Source: Firmicutes bacterium UBA5766
Lineage (GTDB): Bacteria > Bacillota > Desulfotomaculia > Desulfotomaculales > Nap2-2B
DNA: 5,236 nt
Direction: 5' to 3'
Assembly (NCBI GenBank): GCA_002418775.1
Contig: DIEU01000077.1
Coordinates: 1 to 5,236, forward strand
In this document: one piece after another, positions 1-4,548 of the stretch
Numbering within the stretch: position 1 is the first letter of the stretch
Layout: every line of letters begins with the position of its first letter
Position numbers and translations under genes: made by a program
Notes under the pieces: model-generated
Seen by the model: the letters and a program-made list of their open reading frames with translations, nothing else
What the model was told of the DNA's origin: nothing
The model's database searches: none

Positions 1-1
1 G

Positions 2-384
2 ATCCTGCGCAAATATGATTCCTTTTTGTTCTATACTGTGATAAAAGGCGCCCGCCACCGGATCTCTCCCGGCAACATCGAGAGGATCATCAACAAGTAC
101 GCGGATTCAATACGCGGCGAGTTCCCGAACCTACCCGACAAGGTTTACCCCCATATGTTCCGCAGGACCAGGGCCACAAACCTCTACCAAAGCGGTGTGG
201 CGCTAGAGCTTGTTTCGAGGATACTGGGGGGCACAGCTCCACGGAAACCACCAAAATTTACGCTGCCCCGTCAATTGAGACGCTAAAAAAAGCAATGGAA
301 TCCGCCAATGGGTTCATGCCAGACGAAAAACCCATATGGGAAGGGGACGAGGATGCCATGGCAAGGATGTGCGGGCTGAGGTAG
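2..384 (+). pseudogene. Tyrosine recombinase/integrase, C-terminal fragment, frameshifted
   Basis: The reading frame is open from the left edge, so the gene starts outside the window. The fragment covers the C-terminal part of the catalytic domain of a phage-integrase-family recombinase, which cuts and rejoins DNA through a tyrosine nucleophile. The HxxR box is visible as H-M-F-R (His at 152, Arg at 161). The next box should read LGHSS...TTKIYA. It is split at the G6 run at 226-231: Leu-Gly is in the first frame, while His-Ser-Ser and the nucleophile Tyr (codon 259-261) lie in the frame starting at 232, which runs to TAG at 382-384. The first frame instead reads into unrelated residues and stops at 286. 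As written, the product lacks its catalytic tyrosine. Either the gene is dead or the G run was misread. The family call is firm; the element it served is unknown. Confidence 0.85.
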
Positions 385-395
385 AGCAATCAGGA

Positions 396-493
396 AATCC
401 TCGTCTTTTTCTCAAGCGACGTTGCGGCAGCGCATGTCCGGGGAATGATGAGGATTACCTAAAGATGAGGCTAAAAATCCTCATATGAGGATT
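396..493. repeat. Four alternating copies of a 9-10 bp motif (aatcctcRt / atgaggatt)
   Basis: The motif occurs as aatcctcgtc at 396-405, gatgaggatt at 447-456, aatcctcat at 476-484 and atgaggatt at 485-493, alternating in orientation. The third copy can pair with either the second copy (20-nt loop) or the fourth (as part of the 34-bp palindrome), so a transcript could adopt mutually exclusive hairpins. The cluster lies between two broken mobile-element genes and could be the remains of transposon ends. No function is evident. Confidence 0.55.
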
Positions 494-501
494 TTTAGCC
501 T
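468..501. repeat. Perfect 34-bp palindrome
   Basis: The left arm aggctaaaaatcctcat (468-484) is followed directly by its exact reverse complement (485-501), with no spacer. No run of T follows on either side, so it is not a classic intrinsic terminator. It sits exactly where recognisable IS66-type transposase coding begins (about 502), so it marks the junction at which that element was truncated. It may be a terminal hairpin of an element, a recombination site, or an inverted duplication made when the IS was broken. Confidence 0.75.
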
Positions 502-697
502 TGAACGAAACCTGCGCCCATGTAAAACACGGCAGAAAATCTCCGGTTGCTTCAGAACATGGAGGGGGATATCCGACTTTGTGAAAATAATGTCGGTCAT
601 TTCAACATGGAAAAAACAAGGGGTGGATCTGTTCGCGAAAATCAAAGAGAAATTCATTGAACCTCACTCAACATTAATCATACCCTCTGGACAGTAA
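485..697 (+). pseudogene. IS66-like transposase, C-terminal remnant
   Basis: This 70-codon frame encodes a stretch resembling the C-terminal end of IS66-family transposases. ERNLRPCKTRQKISGCFRT corresponds to the family's usual AERDIRP-K-KQK-SG-FRS block, followed by an I-S-T-x-K-K-Q-G segment and a short amphipathic tail ending at TAA 695-697. The similarity begins around codon 6, just past the palindrome. The ATG at 485 lies inside the palindrome and is probably not a real start; there is no convincing ribosome site. The whole N-terminal and catalytic core (hundreds of residues) is missing, so this is a dead fragment. No IS66 terminal inverted repeat was recognised downstream. The family call rests on remembered consensus only. 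Confidence 0.6.
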
Positions 698-731
698 CAT
701 ACAATTTTATTTAGAAAAGCAATAATTTAAA

Positions 732-750
732 GCCATCGCGAAGCGATTTC
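732..750 (-). terminator. Possible weak terminator downstream of spoIIR
   Basis: Read on the minus strand, the short hairpin ATCGC-TTC-GCGAT (735-747) lies about 60 nt after the spoIIR stop and is followed by GGCTTTAAATTATTGCTTTT. The stem is only 5 bp and the T-rich tail starts late, so this is a weak candidate. No better hairpin was seen between the stop codon and the IS66 remnant. Confidence 0.25.
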
Positions 751-754
751 GTTC

Positions 755-774
755 TTCTTGCTTGTTCTTGCTTG
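755..774. repeat. Tandem 10-bp duplication (ttcttgcttg x2)
   Basis: Two perfect head-to-tail copies occupy 755-764 and 765-774 in the non-coding gap between the IS66 remnant and the end of spoIIR. It is probably a replication-slippage product; no function is suggested. Confidence 0.6.
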
Positions 775-805
775 CCTTTGCCTACTGTGTTAGCGGCATT
801 GTTTT

Positions 806-1588
806 CTACTTAAATAATCTGATCCCGGATAAAAAGTCCAGTATTTTAAAACGGAATTCAACAGGCGGTTCCGGCCCAGCCGATACCAGAACCCAGGAAG
901 GGCCGGCGGCCGGTTTTTCCTGCTTCAAAGAGCCGCTTGCCGGAACAGTCTCCGGAACATTTAATTTAAAAGCAGGCGCCGCTTCTTTCAGCGCAGGGCT
1001 TTCGCTTTTGTTCTGTATGGAAAGTTCCTGTTTCTCAACAGTTTTTGCCGCGCCAGTTCCCTTGATCTGAACAACCCCGCCGGGATCGATAAAACACAGC
1101 GGCGGGAATAAAACGCACCACCAGTTCGCTCCTTCACCCCGGCCTAGAATTATCCTCAGCGCTTCGTAATTACCCTCTGGCAGCGTAAAGTCGTACATCT
1201 GACCCTGATACCTTTTGGCAGGGAACATAAAGTTACCTGTTTTTACAGTTACGGGATAAGCCTTGCCGGAATCAGCGACTTCTTGGGCAGCCAGTTGCCG
1301 TATAAACGCAAGGTTCTCCCGGATAACCTTCCTGGCCTGATTAACGTCATGAACATTGCTGAACTTATCGGACATCGTAATGATTACCTGGTCGCGCACA
1401 CGGTATTTCAGGGCTTGATCGTCAGGATCATTGCTGTTGGCAATTACATGGAGGCGGATCAGGTTGCTGCCAACAGCGGGAATGTGCGCTCTCGACGCCT
1501 CGTTGACATTTATCCGCCAGGCAACAAGAAAACTGACTGAAACAAGAACTGCCGATACCAACATAATTGAACGCAACTTATTAATCAT
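806..1588 (-). CDS. spoIIR: Stage II sporulation protein R (SpoIIR)
   Basis: SpoIIR is made in the forespore and exported to the intermembrane space, where it triggers the mother-cell protease SpoIIGA to process pro-sigma-E. The 260-residue product has a positive N-terminus and a hydrophobic segment at residues 8-24 (export signal or anchor). It carries the family blocks LIRLHVIANSNDPDDQALKYRVRD (43-66) and GEGANWWCVLFPPLCF (151-166). Residues about 178-240 form a linker rich in Ala, Pro, Glu, Lys and Ser, followed by a short C-terminal block, VEFRFKILDFLSGIRLF. B. subtilis SpoIIR is about 224 residues, so the linker accounts for the extra length. The ATG at 1588 is preceded by GGGTGG with a 7-nt gap. 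The gene starts 49 bp after sigG on the same strand and has no clear promoter of its own, so co-transcription with sigG is likely. The identification is confident. Confidence 0.93.
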   Translation of the reverse strand: MINKLRSIMLVSAVLVSVSFLVAWRINVNEASRAHIPAVGSNLIRLHVIANSNDPDDQALKYRVRDQVIITMSDKFSNVHDVNQARKVIRENLAFIRQLAAQEVADSGKAYPVTVKTGNFMFPAKRYQGQMYDFTLPEGNYEALRIILGRGEGANWWCVLFPPLCFIDPGGVVQIKGTGAAKTVEKQELSIQNKSESPALKEAAPAFKLNVPETVPASGSLKQEKPAAGPSWVLVSAGPEPPVEFRFKILDFLSGIRLFK

Positions 1589-1637
1589 TTAATAACCACC
1601 CGTTTTTAGTGTAACCAACCTCTATCCGTTTTAAACC

Positions 1638-2411
1638 TTACAGGTGCTTGCGCATGTGATTAAGCGCCGCCTTTTCGAGACGGGATACCTGTGCCTGTGA
1701 GATTCCTATTTCCTCCGCTATCTCCATCTGGGTTTTGCCTTCGTAAAAGCGCAGTGTAAGGATGTGCTTTTCACGCGAATTGAGCCTGTTTAGAGCATCC
1801 TGAATGGCAATGCCTTCAAGCCAGTGGTGATCTTCGTTCTTTTCATCGCTGATCTGATCCATCACAAAAATAGGGTCGCCGCCGTCATGGTAAATCGGTT
1901 CGAATAAAGAAACGGGATCCTGGATTGCATCCAGGGCAAAGACTACTTCTTCACGGGGCAGTTTCAATTCCAGCGCTATTTCATTTACCGAGGGCTCGCG
2001 GGAAAATTTGTTGACCAGCTTGTCCCTAACCTGTAATGCCTTGTAGGCCATGTCCCGGAGTGAACGGCTTACCCGCACGGAGTTGTTGTCCCTTAAATAG
2101 CGCCTGATCTCACCAATAATCATCGGGACAGCATAGGTTGAAAACTTCACGTTCTGTGAAAGGTCAAAATTGTCGATCGCCTTCATCAGTCCGATGCAGC
2201 CGACCTGAAAAAGATCGTCGACATATTCGCCACGGTTGGAGAATCGCTGGATTACGCTTAACACAAGCCGCAGGTTGCCGTTGATCAACTTGCTGCGGGC
2301 GTCGGGATCACCGCTCTGCATCGCCTGGAACAGCTGGCGCATCTGGCTTCCTGTGAGTACGGGGAGTTTTGAAGTATTTACACCACAGATCTCCACCTTA
2401 TTCACCAGCAT
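1638..2411 (-). CDS. sigG: RNA polymerase sporulation sigma factor sigma-G
   Basis: Sigma-G directs late forespore transcription. The 257-residue product matches B. subtilis SigG (260 aa) almost end to end. It starts with the diagnostic KVEICGVNTSKLPVL (5-19). Region 2 spans about 45-115 (NLRLVLSVIQRFSNRGEYVDD, the LFQVGCIGLMKAIDNFD core-binding part, and the -10-reading FSTYAVPMIIGEIRRYLRDN). Region 3 covers about 116-190 and contains DAIQDPVSLFEPI and GGDPIFVMDQISDE. Region 4 (about 205-257) has a helix-turn-helix, MEIAEEIGISQAQVSRLEK. The Asn at 44 aligns with the N45 region of B. subtilis SigG linked to inhibition by the anti-sigma factor CsfB/Gin (family knowledge). The ATG at 2411 is supported by GGAGG seven nt upstream (+ strand 2419-2423). 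A sigma-F type promoter lies about 50 bp upstream. It is followed by spoIIR, probably in one transcript. Confidence 0.97.
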   Translation of the reverse strand: MLVNKVEICGVNTSKLPVLTGSQMRQLFQAMQSGDPDARSKLINGNLRLVLSVIQRFSNRGEYVDDLFQVGCIGLMKAIDNFDLSQNVKFSTYAVPMIIGEIRRYLRDNNSVRVSRSLRDMAYKALQVRDKLVNKFSREPSVNEIALELKLPREEVVFALDAIQDPVSLFEPIYHDGGDPIFVMDQISDEKNEDHHWLEGIAIQDALNRLNSREKHILTLRFYEGKTQMEIAEEIGISQAQVSRLEKAALNHMRKHL

Positions 2412-2460
2412 GCTTTAACCTCCACCAGTTTTGTCATCAAAATGCCTTGCTGAATAACCT

Positions 2461-2490
2461 CATTATTACCCCGTCGATAATTGTTTATAC
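2461..2490 (-). promoter_or_regulatory. Sigma-F (forespore) type promoter for sigG-spoIIR
   Basis: On the minus strand TGTATA (GTATA at 2486-2490) is separated by 15 nt from GGTAATAATG (2461-2470). This matches the published B. subtilis sigma-F consensus, GYATA then GGNNANAHTR, at every defined position; the spacer is about 1 nt shorter than the usual 15-16. It would start RNA roughly 40-45 nt before the sigG ATG. B. subtilis sigG is transcribed by sigma-F, and sigma-G recognises similar sites, so autoregulation is also possible. Confidence 0.75.
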
Positions 2491-2547
2491 ATGTAGAAAA
2501 ATGTGTAACTATCCTGAAAATTAGTTTTTCATACAGTGAGTCCGATA

Positions 2548-2800
2548 GGCACGGCATTATCAACGCTCTCTCCGGCGCTCCACGCCGAAAGTAGCACGGC
2601 TTGCTTCGGACCGGACTAGCGGTGCTGCAAAGGCGGCATGTTAATAACTCACGTCATTGCCCTTTTAATTTTGGCATTAAGACTGCTTTTCTGTCAGCTT
2701 TGGAGAGCCGCTGGTTTCGCACCGCTGTCCGGTTACCCTCGCTTCGCCGGCTGCTGTTACCGGCGCTTCGCAAGTCGTTCGCTATTGACAACACCGTGCC
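2548..2800. repeat. 253-bp imperfect fold-back element, possible structured RNA or MITE-like unit
   Basis: The ends are inverted copies: GGCACGGCATTATCAAC (2548-2564) against the reverse complement of 2784-2800, GGCACGGTGTTGTCAAT, 13 of 17 identical. Inside, 2610-2625 and 2719-2733 are inverted copies that match except for one extra A. Side hairpins occur at 2571-2589 and 2745-2765 (CGCCGG/CCGGCG), and an apical TGCC/GGCA hairpin lies near 2668-2684. All four end-stem mismatches become G-U pairs in RNA copied from the minus strand. There is no credible gene here; short open frames at 2601-2829 only cross the structure. No target-site duplication was seen. It could be a dispersed palindromic repeat, a non-autonomous transposon, or a non-coding RNA. 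Confidence 0.65.
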
Positions 2801-2828
2801 CTTTGGATGGATTTATTGATTATTTATA

Positions 2829-2858
2829 AAAAGGCGCTTTTTTATTGTTGCGCCTTTT
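2829..2858. terminator. Intrinsic terminator-like hairpin
   Basis: A 9-bp perfect stem, AAAAGGCGC (2829-2837) with GCGCCTTTT (2850-2858), encloses a 12-nt loop. On the minus strand the stem ends in five T's, and on the plus strand in four T's then GG, so it works better leftward. It separates the fold-back element from the iron-sulfur gene and could stop leftward read-through from the intron before it reaches sigG. Confidence 0.6.
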
Positions 2859-2892
2859 GGAATGGGTTATTATATAAGAAAATCCATCTGTT

Positions 2893-2901
2893 GAGGTGGT
2901 G
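2893..2901 (+). promoter_or_regulatory. Ribosome binding site pointing to a lost start codon
   Basis: GAGGTGGTG is a strong Shine-Dalgarno-like stretch. The in-frame codon at the right distance (9 nt after AGGTGG) is ATC at 2909-2911, not ATG. The GTGs within the site belong to another frame that stops at TAA 2934-2936. The site therefore argues that translation of the iron-sulfur gene originally began at 2909. Confidence 0.55.
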
Positions 2902-2908
2902 AAGTCTT

Positions 2909-3252
2909 ATCAAAAGGATAGCCCGGAAAAAAGATAAACTGTGCCTTAACTGCGGTTTCTGCGGTACCTACCTGCATTGTCTCGATGCTGAAGAAGGGTG
3001 CACGGGATGCGGGGCCTGTCTTGCCGCCTGCCCAAACCGGGCGATTTACATGGAAAGAAATCCGGAAACCGAAGACAAAACAGTTCTGATTGACGGCCGG
3101 CAGTACCAGTTTACTGACCAGTTAACTGTTCTTCAGGCGCTTTCCAAAGTAGGATACAAAGTTTCCCATTTTCCGGATGAGGACCGGATTTACGCTCCCT
3201 GCCGGACCGGCGGCTGTTGGAGCTGTACGGTGCTTATAGACGGAGCGCTTAG
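2909..3252 (+). pseudogene. Iron-sulfur (4Fe-4S plus 2Fe-2S ferredoxin-type) protein, 5' part, disrupted
   Basis: The in-frame stop at 2900-2902 and the ribosome site place the start at 2909, where the codon is ATC; a G-to-C change from ATG would explain it. The only later ATG (3050) would remove the first cluster domain. Order of parts: a basic N-terminus, CLNCGFC (2942-2962) with a further Cys at 2978, then a classic 4Fe-4S signature CTGCGACLAACP (2999-3034), then a plant-type 2Fe-2S-like fold, VLIDGRQYQF to CRTGGCWSC (C-x4-C-x2-C, codons 3200-3226). This looks like the electron-transfer N-terminus of a larger redox enzyme; a radical-SAM or other catalytic part may follow, but I cannot confirm it. 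Coding stops abruptly at VLIDGALR where the antisense group II intron begins, so the rest is absent or lies beyond the right edge. Because the intron is antisense to this gene, it cannot splice out of its mRNA. Confidence 0.7.
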
Positions 3253-3325
3253 GTGAGTAGCCCTGGGGAATTTCACCCCAAGGCCCTCTCAGAACCGGAC
3301 TTGAACCTCTTAGCTCATCCGGCTC
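3252..3325 (-). ncRNA. Domains V and VI of the outer group II intron
   Basis: Domain V is the 34-nt hairpin on the minus strand from 3325 to 3292. It begins GAGCCGGAT with the catalytic AGC triad and ends TCCGGTTC; the bulge at positions 24-25 is AA and the loop is AAGA instead of GNRA. Domain VI follows: GAGAG pairs with CT-A-CTC, leaving the branch-point A at 3258 bulged, above a stem capped by TGAAATT. The intron ends at CTACTCAC or CTACTCACC. Confidence 0.88.
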
Positions 3326-3336
3326 CCATTATCCAG
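3252..3336. repeat. Direct repeat, copy 1 (outer intron 3' end)
   Basis: These 85 bp align without gaps to 3892-3976, with 10 differences by eye (about 88% identity). The two copies are 640 bp apart in the same orientation, because both introns are on the same strand. Recombination between them would remove the inner intron together with the RT C-terminal exon. Confidence 0.85.
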
Positions 3337-3891
3337 TCGCAGGCATAATCCCCATTTGCCAATGCACAAACAACTTCGGTTCACGCCTGGCAATCCTGCC
3401 GAGCCAATAAGTCGCCCGCCGCTTGTGAATGGCGAATTTCTTAAACTTTCGTTGCGCCCAGCGTACTAAGGCCCGGTCCATGTGCCTGAGTACAGAGTAC
3501 AGTTCAGACTTGTAAAAGCGCCCATAATAGTTAACCCAGCCTCTGATTACCGGATTAAATATACGCGATAAGTCTTCAAGTGTCTTATCCGGTTTCAAAT
3601 GTATGCGCCAATCATGAATGGCCTGACGCATGGCTTTTTTCGCTTTGTTACTAACTGCCGGGGTAAAGTTGACAAAGTGCTTTCCGTATTTGTTCTTAGA
3701 CCTGCGCGGCCGAAATGTGTAACCCAAAAAGTCAAACTTTGTTTCCGGATATCTTCCCCGCCGGTCATCATTTTTGCAGTAGACAATACGGGTCTTTGTC
3801 GGATGGAGTTCTAATCCACATTTCGCAAACCGTTCCTTTAAGCTATCATGAAGTTTCTCCGCATCTTTCCTGCTGCGGCAGTGTGCCACAG
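3329..3891 (-). CDS. ltrA: Group II intron RT/maturase, C-terminal exon (outer intron)
   Basis: This is the second half of the outer intron's reverse transcriptase/maturase, which reverse-transcribes intron RNA and helps it fold and splice. From the inner-intron junction it reads VAHCRSRKDAEKL, then the late RT/thumb region (LELHPTKTRIVYCKN, FDFLGYTFRPR), then the maturase domain X (NPVIRGWVNYYGRFYKS to YWLGRIARREPKLFVHW). It ends at TAA 3329-3331, four nt before domain V. No HNH endonuclease domain follows. On its own this half has no start; the nearest in-frame ATG (3922) lies inside the inner intron. Joined to the 5' exon at 4549 it continues in frame: T + CT gives a Ser codon, and the product reads FADD-S-VAHC. 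The gene is functional only if the inner intron splices, and even then a catalytic Asp is missing upstream. Confidence 0.88.
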
Positions 3892-3965
3892 GGTGAGTAG
3901 AATGGGGGAATTTCACCCCCAAGCCCTCTCAGAACCGGACAGGAACCTCTCAGCTCATCCGGCTC
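3892..3965 (-). ncRNA. Domains V and VI of the inner group II intron
   Basis: Domain V runs on the minus strand from 3965 to 3932 (34 nt). It has the AGC triad, helix GAGCT/GGTTC, a GAGA (GNRA) tetraloop and a CT bulge at positions 24-25. Domain VI has GAGAG pairing with CT-A-CTC and bulged branch-point A at 3898, seven nt from a 3' end at 3892. Compared with the outer copy, one domain VI pair changes from T-A to G-C on both sides, a compensatory change. Confidence 0.9.
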
Positions 3966-3976
3966 CCATCATCCAG
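3892..3976. repeat. Direct repeat, copy 2 (inner intron 3' end)
   Basis: Partner of 3252-3336. Most differences fall in the domain VI stem and the domain V bulge and loop; the catalytic triad and branch-point region are identical. Confidence 0.85.
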
Positions 3977-4280
3977 CAGCCTTGCCAGGCTGTGCTTTGC
4001 TCAAAGGCTCCTCCCTTGCGGTTGGCCACAGAGCAAATACAGGATGACGCGTGCAGACCCCTTCGCTCTGCCCCCATTATGAGGCTTCATCACTACTACG
4101 GGCTGCTCCGTCCCTATCCTTTGCATCGGTACTTTCGGTCTCGCGGGTCTTCCGCTTGTACCTTTTCCCTTGACATCGAAGGATAGGTTCCCACGTTCCC
4201 AACCGAAGCCTGTGCCGCGTTCATGCCGCCTCCGTGCCGGCCACCGCCTGGACAGTAGACAGGTTTCCTCCAGGCTTATC

Positions 4281-4303
4281 CCGGGTTAACGACGACCCCC
4301 CGG
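4281..4303 (-). other. EBS1 hairpin of the inner intron
   Basis: On the minus strand CCGGG and CCCGG form a 5-bp stem around a 13-nt loop containing GGTCGTC (4297-4291). That heptamer pairs with the 5' exon end GATGATT (4555-4549) through four Watson-Crick and three G-U pairs. A candidate EBS2, CAAAA (4426-4422), pairs with TTTTG two nt further upstream in the exon, giving the usual IBS2-IBS1 order. The positions (about nt 123-127 and 252-258 of the intron) follow the normal EBS2-before-EBS1 order. Confidence 0.65.
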
Positions 4304-4548
4304 TTTTGATGGCGTCCCTACGCTTTCGACAGGTTATCAGCGGTTCACTGGTGTTCATCTCCATCGGCACTCACCTGACGAAGTCTAGCTTCGCCTTTTC
4401 CGTAACGCTCACCACCATGGCTTTTGTCCACAGCAGCTTACGGTGGTTTGGAGCCTCCGCCTGCACGGCGGCTCCGGGGGGCCTTCCCTCATCTTCGGTT
4501 AAGCATAGCTTTCGGGCTATTAACTAGCCCTGCGCCTTCGTGGCGCAC

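Larger units (their letters stand above)
3892..4548 (-). mobile_element. Inner ORF-less group II intron nested in the RT gene (twintron)
   Basis: A 657-nt intron on the minus strand. The 5' end GTGCGCC is the canonical group II start and folds at once (TGCGCC-acgaa-GGCGCA, then GGGCTA/TAGCCC). A candidate EBS2 (CAAAA, 4422-4426) sits in one hairpin loop and EBS1 (GGTCGTC, 4291-4297) in another. The 3' end carries domain V (3932-3965, GAGA tetraloop) and domain VI with bulged A 3898. The tract between domain III and domain V is short and has stops in all useful frames, so its own RT gene has been deleted. The last 85 bp are about 88% identical to the outer intron's 3' end, so the two are relatives. 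Insertion is immediately after the GAT GAT codons of the FADD motif. Ending at 3892 restores the RT frame; ending at 3893 would not. Confidence 0.9.

Noticed and set aside
396..501. CRISPR array
   Set aside because: The copies alternate in orientation, spacing is irregular and only four 9-10 bp units exist.
762..1070. Plus-strand open frame opposite spoIIR
   Set aside because: It is a shadow of the SpoIIR linker, whose GC-rich low-complexity codons leave the other strand open.
1283..1540. Plus-strand open frame opposite spoIIR
   Set aside because: It lies within the conserved SpoIIR coding region and lacks a ribosome site.
2236..2418. Plus-strand open frame opposite sigG
   Set aside because: It is antisense to strongly conserved sigma-G codons and shows no protein features.
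2601..2829. Two overlapping plus-strand open frames (72 and 63 codons)
   Set aside because: They cross the fold-back element, have no ribosome site and give Arg/Leu-rich sequence with no recognisable domain. The inverted-repeat structure explains the region better.
3050..3256. Iron-sulfur gene starting at ATG 3050
   Set aside because: It would discard the upstream in-frame 4Fe-4S signature (2942-3034) and has no ribosome site; the last codons fall in the intron.
3595..3900. Several short open frames overlapping the RT C-terminal exon
   Set aside because: They are in other frames or on the other strand of clear maturase coding sequence.
3848..4527. Plus-strand open frames of 112 and 97 codons
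   Set aside because: They lie antisense to the inner intron ribozyme, which has catalytic-RNA features and no selected protein.
4520..4548. RT ending with CAPRRRRAS as a natural C-terminus
   Set aside because: These residues are translated from the first bases of the inner intron (GTGCGCC...). The true continuation is at 3891.
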